Shown: piece after piece, positions 1 to 13,377 of the stretch
Layout of the letters: every line of letters begins with the position of its first letter
Position numbering within the stretch: position 1 is the stretch's first letter
Source of the DNA: Syngnathus acus
Taxonomy: Eukaryota; Chordata; Actinopteri; Syngnathiformes; Syngnathidae
Direction of reading: 5' to 3'
Assembly (NCBI RefSeq): GCF_901709675.1
Contig: NC_051088.1
Coordinates: 9,946,193 to 10,010,192, forward strand
Length of the DNA stretch: 64,000 nucleotides
Program-made: the position numbers and the translations under genes
Notes under the pieces: model-generated
What the model was told of the DNA's origin: nothing
Seen by the model: only the letters and a program-made list of their open reading frames with translations
The model's database searches: none

Positions 1-332
1 AATTTTTAGCACTTTGCAGGTTGTTTTATGATTGTCCATTGACTTGCATTGTTTATGGGCAGATCTGCCACATCCAAGATGGTGGATTCACTGTTGCGTC
101 GCAGCTACCGGTCAACCACCTTAAGGCAGTGTCTAGAGTGGTACCCACCTCACCACCATTGTTCAGCTATGGCTCAGCATCCTGCTACCGCAACGGCTGC
201 AGCTTGTCTTCATCCTCTGGGGAAACCACAACCAGCAGAAGGAATGACACACAACAGCGACACGTCATCAGCACTCATCCTGAAGCCAGGATTGAAGATA
301 GGCGATATGAAACGTCACAACAATGTTTCTAG
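1..332 (+). CDS. Probable terminal coding exon of an unidentified + strand gene (partial)
   Basis: A reading frame is open from about position 18 to the TAG at 330-332. It is preceded by an acceptor-like ...CACTTTGCAG at 9-19; a second possible acceptor is the CAG ending near 62. The peptide is rich in Ser, Thr, Arg and Gln and contains GGFTVASQLPVNHLKAV and SSSSGETTTSRRND. It ends in SQQCF. I do not recognise the protein and no domain is visible. A poly(A)-like AATAAA lies at about 725-730, which would give a 3' UTR of about 400 bp running tail-to-tail into mbd6. It could instead be a chance open frame. Phase and product are unknown. Confidence 0.33.
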   Translation, partial: FLALCRLFYDCPLTCIVYGQICHIQDGGFTVASQLPVNHLKAVSRVVPTSPPLFSYGSASCYRNGCSLSSSSGETTTSRRNDTQQRHVISTHPEARIEDRRYETSQQCF

Positions 333-1829
333 GCAAAAAACGCGGCATTGAAAAATATCAGCAAGAAAAATATATCTTATGATTGTGACATGTGCTCATT
401 TAATGTGGTTACCAGATTCCATGTTTTTAAACTTTTGTCAGGAGTTTTTTCTTCCCGTTTTGCGTGATGGCCATCTCGATCTGATTTTTTTATTTCGGCA
501 AGTGCATGATCAACATTCAATACAACTTCATTTCACAGTGTGTTTTACATGACTTGTCGAAAAGGGAAGCGGGTTGAAGCAATGACATACAATGACTACG
601 AAGTCAATTACATTTAAAATTGGTTTGGATGTTAAACGGTGAGCATGAATGGGTACCCTGCTTTACATGAATGTAAAAATTAAATGAACCCAAGAGTAGA
701 TTTTCTGTAAATAGTTTTAATATTAAATAAAAAAGACTCCCATATAAAAAAGAAAGCTACAGCCCACAATTTAATCATTTTTTTAAACATAAGTATTGAA
801 AGCCAGGGGGTAGAATGAGAAAAGTACTCCCAGAAAAATTCACAATTGTTTGCACTCATCTCTTTTCTCTAAACCATATAAAATCATAATAAAACACATT
901 AACTGTACATATGTACAAATCTCCAAGTGTATACAAATTGCATAATTTGCTTTTCTTTTTTTGTTAAATACAGCAAGAGATGCCAGTATTTTGAGGGGAG
1001 GGCAGTGTGAGGATATCATTTCATAATCTACAGTTAGACAAAAACTCATCAAATCCACATTAGGTATCACAGCTCTGGCTTTTAAGAATCCCCATCTTGT
1101 TCATGATGGAGGGGCTACATGACGAATGGCTGTATACTGAAGGGAGGACGTAAGAAACCCAATTACGGTGGCTTTATATGAAGGAAAAATAAAACCATAC
1201 CTCTAAGCACCATCTGAAAACATTTGAAGGGTGCCTTACCGAGTCCTTTCTGTGTTTGAACAGAGGGTCTCATTCATGGCATGACCAGAATTCCAACTAT
1301 AGCACGGCCGGAAAGTGAGGGGCTCAGCAATAGCACTGTTGTCCTACACAATCAACATTATTAAAAAAGACACACACACACACACATACATACAATGACA
1401 TACACACTTTCCACAGAGAGCATGGTTCAAGTAGACGGGCTTCATTGTGACTCACAGTAACACATAAATGAGAACAGTACACTTGTTATTCTGGGTAAAA
1501 TGATATGACGCTAACATCACGAAGAGAGCTGTGATCACACCAAACACAACCATTAGCGTGTGAACTAGACCTAAGAGTGAGAAAATAGTCACTTTTTTTA
1601 ACTTTCTATTAAATTATTTTCTCCTCCTGACCGGAGCTCGTCCTATGCTTTATTTTCCACCTGTCTCCATGGCGTTTGTTAACATGAACAGCATTAGTGC
1701 AGTTGACTGAGTATGAAGATAAAACAAACAAAAAAAACATAGGTGACATGAGTGTGTGAGTGCAGGCAGGGGCCAGGAGGTGATGTCTGTGATTGGTGAA
1801 CAGCTGTGATTGACAGCTCCCTCCACCAA
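333..1829. other. Convergent 3' region between the unidentified + gene and mbd6
   Basis: AT-rich DNA with no convincing coding exon. It holds a + strand AATAAA near 725 that could end the upstream gene. A TTTATT at 1649-1654 reads AATAAA on the minus strand and would give mbd6 a short 3' UTR of about 180 nt. A short CA run lies at 1371-1386. Small open frames on both strands show no family resemblance. Confidence 0.5.
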
Positions 1830-4800
1830 TCACTGCCTCTGAGACCTTGCCCCTCGTCTCCTCCGGCCTCGGACTGATGTGTCGGGCTTCAACAGGGCCG
1901 TCTGCAATAGAACGAAGGACAGAAAAAAGAAAAATGAACGGTTATCACTTTGAACAATAACTATAGGAACACTGAGGGGAGTGCAAATATTGTTTTGTTT
2001 TTATTTACCATTTACACAACATCTGAATTTGGACGTTTTGAGAAATATTGGGACTGAATATAGCAGCTTCACCGGTTTATCGATTGTATTTGTTTACAGA
2101 TTGAGAAAGATGATCGGTTTAATCATGCGATGCTTTAATCAATCAACTGTGCATCTCTTGTGCTGCTGCCACTTCCAGGAAAAAATGACTCATACCGTAG
2201 TAGTAGCCTTAGTTTCTTCGAGTGCTGTAGCATCTACGTCTCTGAAGTCCTCCAACACATTCTGCAGCCTGATGCACAAAATATAAAACAGTGAGACATT
2301 GACATGATGAAAAAAATAAATAAAAAAAAGACCCAGCTCAAGAACTGCTGACAAAGAAACTTACGTTTGTTTTCTTTTTCTCCCTCGGCGGGCTCCAGAG
2401 ACAGTTCCTGATTGTTCCTTGGTGAAAAATGCATCATAATGACATCATTGGTCAAGGACGTAAAATCCATTAGTTGATTGCAATGCTTTAGTCATCAACA
2501 TATCGAATCTGTCAACATTGTCTTGGTACTCATTTAGGATAGTGGTAGTGAGTATTGAAATATTCAACAAAGAAAAAGATCAGCAAAGTTGTGTAGTTGA
2601 CAGTTTTTCTGACTTATTTGCTGAGCTATATTGGAATATTCACCTCAGTTCCAGGATAATAGCAATTTTGCCAACTCTTCGGGTGTCAAAGACTCATGTT
2701 AACTTACATTAAAATCTTGCTTGACACTCCAAACAGTGCCTTTAAAAGCCATTTCAACCATGTGTGTGTGTCAACTAGATGCTGAGATTTTTTTCAGGAA
2801 TCCTGTGGAGTTCCCGTGGGATGGGAGTCAATTTTACCTTTAATCAAGGGATAGGGACAGCACAGGTTGAAACTTTTTAGTATTATTATTATTATATAAC
2901 ATAGGAGCGGTACGGGAGTGTGAGTCAGGGAAGCAGCACAGGGGCGGGCATTGTTTTCAGATGGAACGGGACCATTTTTTTTTTTTTTTTTTTTAACTAT
3001 GGTCTCAGACTGGGACAGGATGGAATTTTTCTGTGGGAGTGGGATGGGACGGGCGTGAAAATCCACTCCGGTATTACCGTCTCCAGTCATTGTGTGTATA
3101 TAGTCAATTACAGTATGTTAACTTTTGATCAGAGCCATTAAGATTTTCAGTTCTCAGTATAATTTGAAAAGGGCACACAAATAGCTTCCCTGATCACTAT
3201 TCCTAAATCAAAAGTTCTCAGTGTGATCGGTGATAATTTCCCAAAAATGGCCAATATTCTTCAGATTTTGCCAGTGTAAGCAACTTTATGATAACAACTG
3301 TACTAACTTGAGTACTGTACATTTCTATTAGCCAGGGGCAGGATGTTGTCATCATCTTGTGGCATATAAGGAGTATAAACGCAATTGGATGACTTTCAGC
3401 AAATAGCCGAGAATAAGTTCCACATAAAAAGATGCAGCCCGACCACCTCATTTTGACAACATGCTGGACTAAAAAGGGAAACAGCAGACACTCACCCTTC
3501 CCTGTTCACTGTGCAGCATTGTTCCTGGTGTATCCTCACGGGGCCTCCCACTGCAACCATCCCTGGGACTCAGATAACCCGTCTGTCTCTCCACACTGGT
3601 GCAATCCGTTTTAGCTTCCTCCAAGTATATGGAAGCCTCTGGATGAGTTTGTCCCTCCACCATGACTGCTTTTCTTCGTAAAGGCGATGTGTCGACATCC
3701 TCGGTGGGTTTGGGCGTACCCTGGGCTGGAGAATGGGCTGCCGCTTCCAAGCTGAGGCGGGACAAGTCTGGATTTCGCAAGGAGCAAGCCCGCCTTGGGC
3801 TGAGGGAGACCGGCGCACTCGCCTGGTGCTGAGCTGGGGCAGTTGTGGAGAGTGTGTGGTGCTCCATGGGGAAAGTGACAGGCGGTAAGGCACAGAAAGG
3901 TGATGTTGGGTCAGACGGACCAGAGCGGACCCCATCTTCCTGCTCTTTAGCGTTAATTTGAAGGAAGGATGTGTAAATTGTATCCATGAACGAGGTGTAG
4001 GGGTCGATGACGGGCCTGTCGTCGGACGCTCGCTGTGGCGGACGGCTAGGTTCTTGGACAGGCGTTGGAGCCGGATTAGCAATCTCTTCAGGAGAGATCT
4101 GAGAGGCTGGAATATCACAGTCAGGGGTGGGGCTCTGTGTTTCCTGCAACGAGACTGACTTCTCTTCCTCGGAGGATGGTGCAAGATTCAGCTTAAGGGA
4201 GAAAAACAAAAATAGAAGTTTATATTAACCGTGTGAACACAGTGGGTAAAGCTCGTCAAACTGCATGGTTTTACCAACTGTCATTTTTCAATTCTAACTC
4301 ATACCGATACCGACATTTATAGACTGTACAGTCTGGTCGATGTTGATAGCCCATTTTCAAACTGTCATTGTGTATCAAAACAGATTAAAAAACAGTTCTA
4401 CGTAGAGTTAATGCTAAAAACAAAGCAATGTGATTCTCGTGTGTCACCTGCACTGAAAAGTCAACGAAAGCGACCCATATTGTGCAGGTAAAACGTGAGA
4501 GTTACTTACCTGAATGTTGTTGAGCAAGTTGATGGTCCCATCGGGACCTTGCAGGAGAGGCATGCCCAAAGATGAGGCCTGAACCGAGGGTAGGAGGATG
4601 GAACCGGCTCCAATACCCACCATGTTATGGAGCCCGGCGATACCAGAAATGTCTCCTATAAAAAGCAGCGTTACAAACATAACACACGTGCTGGCTGTCA
4701 GCTTTAAATCCCATGGGACATGGAGCGTCAGACGTACGATGCTGCTCACAAACTCACCTAACACAGCAGGGTTAAGCAAAGTGGGAAGCAATTGCTGGAG

Positions 4801-7800
4801 AATGGAGTTTTCCTTGCCTTGGAGAGAAAGAGGGATGAGGGTGTCCACACCCGCGTCAGACAGTTCCTGTAGGATAGCAATAGAACGATCAGAAGTGTGA
4901 GGCGAACCTAAGATTTATATGTATGCATCAGTGTTGTAAGAGTTTGAAAGAGTTTTTTCCACAGTCTTTCTCACTTTGACTATTGTTTTTGAATTGGTTA
5001 ATTATACACGCACGCACGCACGCACGCACTCATGAAGCAAAGTTTAAATAGACATATTGCTCCATTTACTGATGAGGTATTGTTTTGTTTTTTTAACTTG
5101 GCAATCAGCCTCCAAAATACTGATCGTGCAAAACTTATGTCACACTAAAAGTATGTCGAAAATGTTCATTTTAAAGTAAAGGTTGACAATGGTTTGCATG
5201 AAAGTACTACATTAAAACAGACAGAATAAAAACTTTCTGGATTCAAACGTAACAATCACGAAGAAAAATGCAATTAACACAAAAGGAATAGAGATAATGA
5301 AACCAATGTGGACAGAAACTCAGAGTTTACCCAAGGAATCTATGACAAGGTTAGAGGAAAGAACCTAAGGAGACGAGGAGCGTACCTGAGGTTGGGTATG
5401 CTGAACAGGAGTTAACTGGGTGTGGGATAGGTCTGCTGCATTTAGGGCAGCTGTGAGGAGGGCAGGGCTTAAAGGCAGGAAGGTCGCTGGATGAGGAGGA
5501 AGGGCAGTAGGAAGCAGAAGAGACTGCAGAGCTTGAATAGACCCCTCCGCTCCAGGCGGGAGGGGAAGGCCCTGCATGAATTCCAGAATCCCCGACCCGT
5601 GAAGAGTTGAAGGATCCAGAAGAGCAGCGGCCTTGTCCAACGTGAGGCCCTCCAAGGTGGCAGGGATCTGTGGCGGTTGCTGAAGAGGAACCTCCAAGCT
5701 GACCTGACCCAGCTGACTCAGTCCAGATAAGGGTAACAAAGGCGCCTGGTGTTGCCCAAACAGCAAAGACGCCATAAGCAGAGCTTGAAGACTTGGTTTT
5801 TCTGTAAGCCCCAAATCAGATTCCTGTCCTGTGGCAGAGACTGAAGTTGGAGGTGGGATTGGGTTTGGAAGGCCCACTAGATTGAGAGGTAAGTCCCCTT
5901 GCATGCCGCTCAACAGGGGCAACAACGGAAAGAGAGGATTACAGTTTAGTTGTTGCTGCTGCTTCTGTTGCTGATCCTGGCTCTGCTGCTGTGTCTCTGC
6001 TTGTATCATTAAGGACTGCTGCTCACCAAGGTTTTGTGTTGCAGCAGCGGAAGGTGGCACCTGTGCATTTTGCCCACCCAACCACAACCCTCCGAGCTGT
6101 AATGAGGAAAGGACCGTAGGGTCCAAGATGGATGGCAGGCCTCCTGTGGAAGACAGCAGCTGAAGTAGCTGCTCTTGGTTCATGAAAGGGAAGGCCTCTG
6201 CCAGAGGTAAAGAAGTCTGAAGACTGTCCTCCCCAAGCTGAGAGGAGCCGACGACATCGGAACCAGTGGGTGTCAGAGGTTTCGTTGAGGTGGAGTTCTT
6301 CAAGTCCCCGCGTCCAGAGTCACCGGAACCTGCAAAAAAAAAAACAACGGGCAAAAATATGAATCAACAAACGTTTATCTGATATAATATAAAAGCTGTA
6401 CTCAAGAAAACGAGTTACACAAGTAAAAGAAGGGCTCAAATGTTCAAATGCAGAGGGGGTCAACCCAAACTTGCAACGCCTTAACATTAACAAATAACAT
6501 GATTACACGAGCATTATTCACCTGCAGTGTGATTTTCTTGGGGAAACATCACTACATCTGTTGTATGGTCAGCCGAGCTGCGTTCCTCCTGCCGTACAGT
6601 GGAGGATGCTGCAAGGAGGGCTAGAACATGATTGCTAAGATCAAGAGGTTTTGGTGAGGTGGGTAACGCCGCAGACACAATGCCTTGTGCGTGACTCGGG
6701 TCTGCTGTCGACATGTCGTTACTGATCATGCTCTGCGGCGAAGCTTCGGGTGAAAGTACCCGGGAAACAGTGTCAGTTGCTGGAATGTGATTCTCAGTTG
6801 GATGATGCCTGTCCAGTGGAGTAGCGGCCACATGTACAGATAGGCTGCTGCTGCTGGGTAAAGCTAAATTTGAACGTGTCGAAGAATGTTTTTGTAGAGG
6901 ACTTAATCCCACAGACTGAGACTGCACTGATCTGAAATGAGTAGGGGTGTGAGGGGGAGAAAGCATCTCTGGAACCAAAGTTATTGTATTAGTGTTACTG
7001 GTTCGGCATGGTGACGGAGGATGCGGGTGGTTAGAATGAGAATTTATAGAAGAGGGTGAAAGTTCAGGGCTTTGTGACTTAGTGTGTCCGCCCCCTTCAA
7101 CAGTCAAAGATGCCAAATGACATGGAGCAGCGTTGGAAGCCGAAGCTGCGGCCTGAGCATTCTGCACACTGAGTAAGTGCAGCAGAGCAGAGAGGGGCTG
7201 GGTTGGAGGATCCAAGCTAAGGGGTGTTGGTGCCGGAGTGATATCCAAGGACTCTAACTCTCGATGTGCCGTCTGTTTGGAAATCAGGAACTTGGACGTC
7301 TGCCCTGGCGGCAAATGACGGTGGTGCTCGGAGGTGACGCCACTCGGGTTCTGCATATCTGAGGCAGATGCGAGGCGAGGGAACGCCGAAGATGATAAGT
7401 TCATAGCGGTAGCAGAGGCAGAGTCTCCGGGCGAGGTCCTCTGCGGCCCGTTGGCCAGCGGCTGGGTGTCTTTGATCATGCTGAGAACAGTGGGAGATCG
7501 CCGTCGTCTCTTTCTGTGCGATGCATTTTGTTCTGTTTTAGGAGGCAACTGGGGCAAGGAAGACGCCAGGGACTGGGCCAGGGCGTGGGATGAAGGAAAG
7601 AGGACAGAAGAGGCTGCTGCTAGACAGGGATAGTGAGGCCTAGAGGCAGTTGTAGGGGAAGAGAGGTGGCAATTTTTTAAAGTGCTGTTTGTTACCTTTG
7701 TCGACTGTTTTTGCTGTGCCTCAGTCAAGATTTCCAAGGAAGAGGACACCCTTGTTTGGCTACAAGCCACATTTGAGCCCTGGCCTTGGGTTACCTGGCT

Positions 7801-10373
7801 AGCCAGCTGAGCTTTAGCAGCCGCGGAGAGCAGACTGCTTGCGGGAAAAGAAGTTGAGGACGACAGCTCGCCCTGGTGACTGTGGTGGTTTAAAAAAGCC
7901 CCCAGAGTAGTGCTGGAAATCCCTGCAGAGTTCAACCCAAAAGCTGGCGCTACTGTGCTGGGACTCGCTGCACTCTTTGAGGGTTTCCGAGGGGGAGTAA
8001 GAGGACTGTGACTGCTTTGGTTAGTCAATATGTTGGGGTTGGTCGAGTTTGGGAGGTGGTGGTTATTATTAGTGCTACTGTTGCCTGAGTTCTTGAACTG
8101 CTCCAAAATGTCCTCCAGCTTGAACTTGAAGATGTGGGGGACGGGGTTTGGTGAACCACAAGGCAGAGGGGAGTGTGGAGAGGAAGAGCAGGACTTCCTC
8201 CTCCGCGACAAATTACTCGCCGTCAGTCCTTCAGCTACCGCAGTGGAGCTTCCGCCCTGATCAGAGACATAAGAGGGGGAGGCCGAAGGGTGGTGGGACC
8301 GCTGCTGAGGAGACACGCAATTCATGTTATGGACAGATGGAGAGAGGATGGGAGTGGGTGAGAGGGGAGAGCCTCCACCTATGACCCCATAGGGATGCTG
8401 CGCTTGAGTCTGTGATACTCTGCCACCCATGATGAAGCTTTTAGGAGAGGAGCAAGGAGGTGAAGGTTGGGGCCTTAGGAGAGGGGAGGAAGGAGTTTCA
8501 GGAGTTTGTGGCAGTTTTTGACCTTGACTACCATTTTGAGGAGTGAGTGTGCGGGGTGACCTTTGGGCAACATGGTAAGAAGAGAATGGGGGGCTGCTGG
8601 AAGTGGTAAAGGGCACAGTTTGAGGAGGTGGAGGAGGGTGAAGCCTTCGAAAAGCATCAAGCGGATGGTGAGAGTTTGCGCCTGTGTGAGGACCTGGGGA
8701 GGAGCCATTATAAGGATAAATAAACTTGTGAGAGGAACTGGGGCTGGCACAGGTATTAGGGTGTGCATTATTCTGAGGTTGTGCAGGAGCCGGATGAAAT
8801 TTGGGGTGGTAAATGCCTCTGTCCTCTTCTTCCCGCTCAACAGGAGCCCTCTTTGGGTTGCAATTGCCCATTCCCTTGCTCACTTCTGAAAGAAAAAGAA
8901 AAAAAAAAGATAAAATATTGTTGCTTTCTCATGACAACTTCCAAAGTGGGGCCTGACTGATTAGTCGGCCGGCCAATATTAGGCCTTTCGAAAATAACAA
9001 TTGGCCAGGGTTTTGCCAATTGAATGCCAATATCATCGTATTTTCTCATGCATTAGTAAATATTTTTCCTCAGGTATGGGCTGGAAGTAAAGAACATGCA
9101 CGACGGGCAGAATGCTGTTTTGTGAATTACATCCTTAGCCTTACCCTCGCATATGCCCATTAAGACAAAAAGTCGACAAGTAATGATGCTAAGATAGTAT
9201 TTATTCATGCTTAGAGTTCACCATTAGCGTGTTGGTACCAGTATTTATACATCTGCTAAATCAATTTGGCTTTTACAATGACTGTCTGCATGGCTGAACG
9301 GAGGTTACGGAGGTCTTACCAGGGTGATGAAGGTTAGCAAAGGGCATCTGTGACGCCTGCATACTGCGACACAGAGCAGCCATCGCCACCACTTTCCTCC
9401 GATGGTTGCACAGTTTGGTCATGTCCTGCTCCGCTTTGCCGATAGGCTGCTTGTGCTGCTCTACCTTTACCCCTAAAGTAAAGTTGAAAACCTGTTGGAG
9501 GTAAAAACAAAATGAATAAAACGAGCCTCCATGTTGTTGTACTGACACTAAACTAAATTCTCTTCAATGTCACATTTCGATAGACTGATGATTGCGCGAG
9601 CAAACAGCTTTACCTTGTTGATGACAAGCGGACACTCCAGACCACATTTACAGGTGCCATCAGTCAACAGATAGGTCTTCACCTCATCCAGGGAGGATAG
9701 AGAAGTACCACTGGGACTACATAAACAAACGCATATACACACACACACACAAGTATTTTGTACCTCCTGGCTTACTGATATGTGGAATAGTTTCAGAGGT
9801 GAGGTTTTATAGATCTTAGTTGGTTCTTTGACTTTCTGCCGAACACCACAAAAAAGTCAAATGATCAATTTACCATTATGGATTCATGTCAAATGTTTAG
9901 CCACAGGTTGCTTACATAACTAGAAAGGCAGTAGAATGCAGGTGTCTACCAAGAATGAACGATGAAATGTCAAGATAACTTTAAAAAAAAAAAAAAAAAA
10001 GGTTTGTAACAAATTTGATTCACATTTTGATACTCTGATATTCTTAAAAACTATTCATTAAATAAAATGGGCTGATTGTACGGTAGGTAGTCATTTGCTC
10101 TTCAGGAGCTTTGCATGTGTCAGAACACATCACTGCATAAATTAATCAGAACAAAAAAACATTTCCTAACCCTTAATCACAGATCAAATTACATAGTTTC
10201 GGGGTTACTTGAAAAAAAATCTCTTTCTTCATGGTTGAATCAGCATCATCAACGCACCTGACATACGCCACCTGGCCGCAATGCACTCTCCTTTGCCAGC
10301 CGATGGGGACGTGTATGGCAGCGGTGACCACCCCAGTCTTGTCCCCACTGCCAGTGTCACTTCCTCCCATCAT
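1830..10373 (-). CDS. mbd6: Methyl-CpG-binding domain protein 6
   Basis: Twelve coding exons on the minus strand: 10258-10373, 9614-9716, 9320-9491, 6522-8885, 5386-6329, 4758-4866, 4510-4655, 3496-4191, 2365-2417, 2196-2268 and 1830-1901; the exon containing the start also carries 5' UTR after an acceptor at about 10375. All phases join and predict about 1615 residues, longer than human MBD6 (about 1000). Residues 1-80 are an MBD-like fold ([33 protein letters not shown]). [10 protein letters not shown] at about 96-105 favours MBD6 over MBD5. The very long exon 6522-8885 encodes a low-complexity Ser/Pro/His-rich region, followed by a Gln/Leu-rich region. The end is basic ([10 protein letters not shown], then [13 protein letters not shown]). 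MBD6 is a nuclear protein; human MBD5/6 work with the PR-DUB deubiquitinase. The first ATG of an ATG-ATG pair was chosen. An untranslated first exon may end at the GTGCAT donor near 11559. Correction to the count: eleven intervals are listed here as coding. Confidence 0.92.
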
Positions 10374-10374
10374 T

Positions 10375-11860
10375 CTGTAGATGCAGCCTGCCAGCGGCTT
10401 GCCACACACACCAAAGAAATTGTCACTCAAATAATTCTTTTATGGTTGTAGCTGCAGTCAAACATCTTTTAAACACTTTTTGTCGTAACCAAAAACATGG
10501 GTATATTTTTTTTATTGTTTGATTGGGTGTCGTCACTGCCCAGTGTCTCTGCAATATATTACAGTTAAAGTAACATTAAATAGTTGTTTTAAAACCATCC
10601 ATCCATCCATTTTTGGGAAATCCTCGAACAAGGTCCAAACCGTGATTTCAGGCAGTGTAGTGATTTCTGTGTGCAATATATATAAACAAAAAAGCTGATC
10701 ATCTAACTTATAAGAAGATATAAATAAGAATACCTTGTCATCTTTGGGAAGCCAGGCTCAGGTTTGGCTAGGGTATTGACTGTTGGATGAACATGCTGGT
10801 GGGTTAGAAGCACACAGACTGCCAGTTAAACTGACTCAATGTCCAAGTGTTCCCAACAACCAGGCCGATCCTCTACTCAGAAGGATGAACGCTGCAGATG
10901 TTTATTCAGTTCACATCCGAGGAGGAGCTGAGATGAGGATGATGATCCTGCAACAGAAACGTGGAGGTGGATTATGTAATATGGGAAGTCCCACAGTAGC
11001 GGACCACTTACAAGATTTCTCGATATACGATTTACTTGGATCATAGATTTGGAGATAGAATACACTGTCCTCACAAAGAGAACTCCGTCGAAAGTTCATC
11101 ACATGCTGCCGCTACTTTTAGATGGGAGGGTGTGTTAAAATATAGGCCTATGTTTTAGTGGGGGTCCATCTGCATATCTAAGATAAATATGCAACAACTA
11201 GTGCACACGCTTTAAGAAAGCAAGCACGGCTACAAATGCCTAGCATGTGGAATAATGTAACGATGAAGTAATACATGTCAGAATTGACGAATCATGGTAA
11301 AAATAGAATCTAAACACCGCGATTGACACGGCAGGCTACAATGCTAGGCTAAGAGCTAAGCTAGCAACCGCGTCCACTTTGTAGTGTTGTCGTGACAGCT
11401 GTCAGGCGCACTCAACTCTTGCACATTAGCCACGACAATATGCAACAAACCTCACACGCAACTGGGCAAGACACACACTCTTATAAATACGTCAAATAAG
11501 ATTGCCCAACGAAGGGCAAAAAGGTTGCGGGGATAGGCGGGGTGAATGTATGCACCTTTCTTGGCGTTGGGATCTCTGTGTTGGCGAAGTTTTGAAGTCT
11601 TTGCTGGCTCGCGGGAGAATCAAGTTAGCTGGCTAGCTAATGAATGCTTTTTGACGGATACAACGTTGACACAAACATAAAGAAACACTCCCAGCGTCGC
11701 TGGCGTAGTCGCGCAACGAGCGGCCGACGTGTGAACAACGTGCGCAAGTTCAATTTACAGACAAAGGGCAATAACGCCGCAGTTTGACTGCGCCCTGGGT
11801 AACGGGGGCTAAGGCTAACTCACAGAGGTTAGCGAAGCCGAGCTAACTGACTGAATTTAC
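10375..11860 (-). promoter_or_regulatory. mbd6 first intron and probable CpG-rich promoter
   Basis: CpG becomes frequent from about 11,330 to 11,850, against the AT-rich flanks. On the minus strand a donor-like AAAG|GTGCAT near 11,559 could end an untranslated first exon of mbd6. The rest (10.4-11.3 kb) is intronic, with no credible coding exon. The start site is inferred only from base composition and the splice site. Confidence 0.4.
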
Positions 11861-12073
11861 TTGATTTGGAGTGTCCCGACAAGAGTAGAGGCTGTCCCGC
11901 TGCCGGTTCAGACTTATCCAAGACGTTGTTTTCGTCTTCGTACTTCTAGGCCGTCTTGCATGCAGATATATTCCAATAATCATCGCGAGCCATGTAATCC
12001 CAAATTCACGGTTGCCTTGTTTTTTGTTTTTGTTTTTTTAATTTTAGATTCAAAGCAAAAAAAAAAAAAAGAA

Positions 12074-12140
12074 TGGAGTTTGCCCACGCGCATGCGCACT
12101 GCGAGCTCGAGGAGTACTGTACCCAACATGCAATGGGAGC
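12074..12140. promoter_or_regulatory. NRF1 palindrome next to a ZNF143-like site
   Basis: GCGCATGCGC at 12088-12097 is a perfect match to the core of the nuclear respiratory factor 1 palindrome. About 18 bp further on, ACCCAACATGCAATGGGA (12121-12138) resembles the ZNF143/THAP11 element, whose core is roughly TCCCAnnATGCnnTG. Such pairs are usual in CpG-type promoters of housekeeping genes. The site lies between mbd6 (minus) and stac3 (plus), closer to mbd6, so a distal or alternative mbd6 promoter is the simplest reading. Confidence 0.45.
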
Positions 12141-12680
12141 TTTGTCAGCTTCCATGGACATGGTTCATGCTGTTAAAAATAAAAACGGCGCTTCAGGTCA
12201 CAAGTCATCGTGCTCACATAGAGGCGAAAATTATCATATGATTGGTAAATTAATATTCATCTTAATATTTAACATGAACCGGTAATACATGTGGTCTAAT
12301 TTCACTAATTTCTTCAGTTAAATATGTTATGATTCAATTGTTTATTCATAATAGTGTGGTAATCCTTATTATGAATAATTAGTATATTCGTTATATTATA
12401 GTCCATTAATACGCAATACAGCAGCATCACTGTTTGTTTTTTTTTCAAAGTGAGAGCTACTCCTTTGAGGACTAATTTAAAAGCCTCCTAATTTGATACA
12501 CTCAAAGAACAAATTTGCTCAAATTACTTTTCTGTTATTATTTGTGATATTCATTTATGTGAAAACGTTGATGCTAATGATTTCTCACAATAATTAGTAT
12601 AGTTGGGTGAATTGTCTTTTCTATATAATACCTTGCTCCAATATTTTGTGGATTTGAAATAAACACGCATAATTGAAATA

Positions 12681-12842
<162 letters not shown>

Positions 12843-13129
12843 CCAATGTATAGTTTGTATTTATTGATTATGAAATAAATGCACTTGTCCTATTTGGATG
12901 TCTTTTCTGATTGCTGTCCAGGTAAATAAACACTGTCCGGTGCTGTACCTATCTGTCACCTTTGCACATGAAACATTTTTGCCATTGCCTTGAGTATTAA
13001 ATATGCATATGTTTGTGGGTTTGGTTATTTCAAAAAAGTGGAAAAGGTGAAATGAGACATGTGACAAAGATGGAAGGGTAGACAAGGTATCTAATTTCTC
13101 TTCATCCTCGGACCACGGTTTGAGGTCCG

Positions 13130-13377
13130 CAGCTGTCCCAAACAGTCATCCTGACACATGAGTGCTCAGCTTGGCATTTGGATAAACATTCAAACACATT
13201 CAATGCCATAGCCTGCCATCAACTCACATGAGGACTTGGGGAATCATTTTGGAAATCACCTAAAGCAAACTAAAGACATGCAAAGCATTGGCCAAGAGAA
13301 GGCATTGCTTAGTCAGCTGGGTTATCGGACTCTGATCCACTGACGCCCCCCTTACAAAACACTGGTGGCAGCAGCTG
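13130..13377. promoter_or_regulatory. Three CAGCTG E-boxes upstream of stac3
   Basis: CAGCTG occurs at 13130-13135, 13314-13319 and 13372-13377, all within 900 bp of the stac3 start codon. This is the E-box preferred by MyoD-type muscle factors, and STAC3 is a skeletal-muscle gene. Three copies in 250 bp is suggestive but not decisive, because a 6-mer occurs often by chance. Confidence 0.3.

Noticed and set aside
7334-8889. Several + strand open frames opposite the large mbd6 exon
   Set aside because: They are shadows of a GC-rich minus-strand exon. The minus frame alone matches MBD6 and joins neighbouring exons in phase.
10783-11046. 87-residue + strand open frame in the mbd6 first intron
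   Set aside because: No splice context, signal or recognisable domain.
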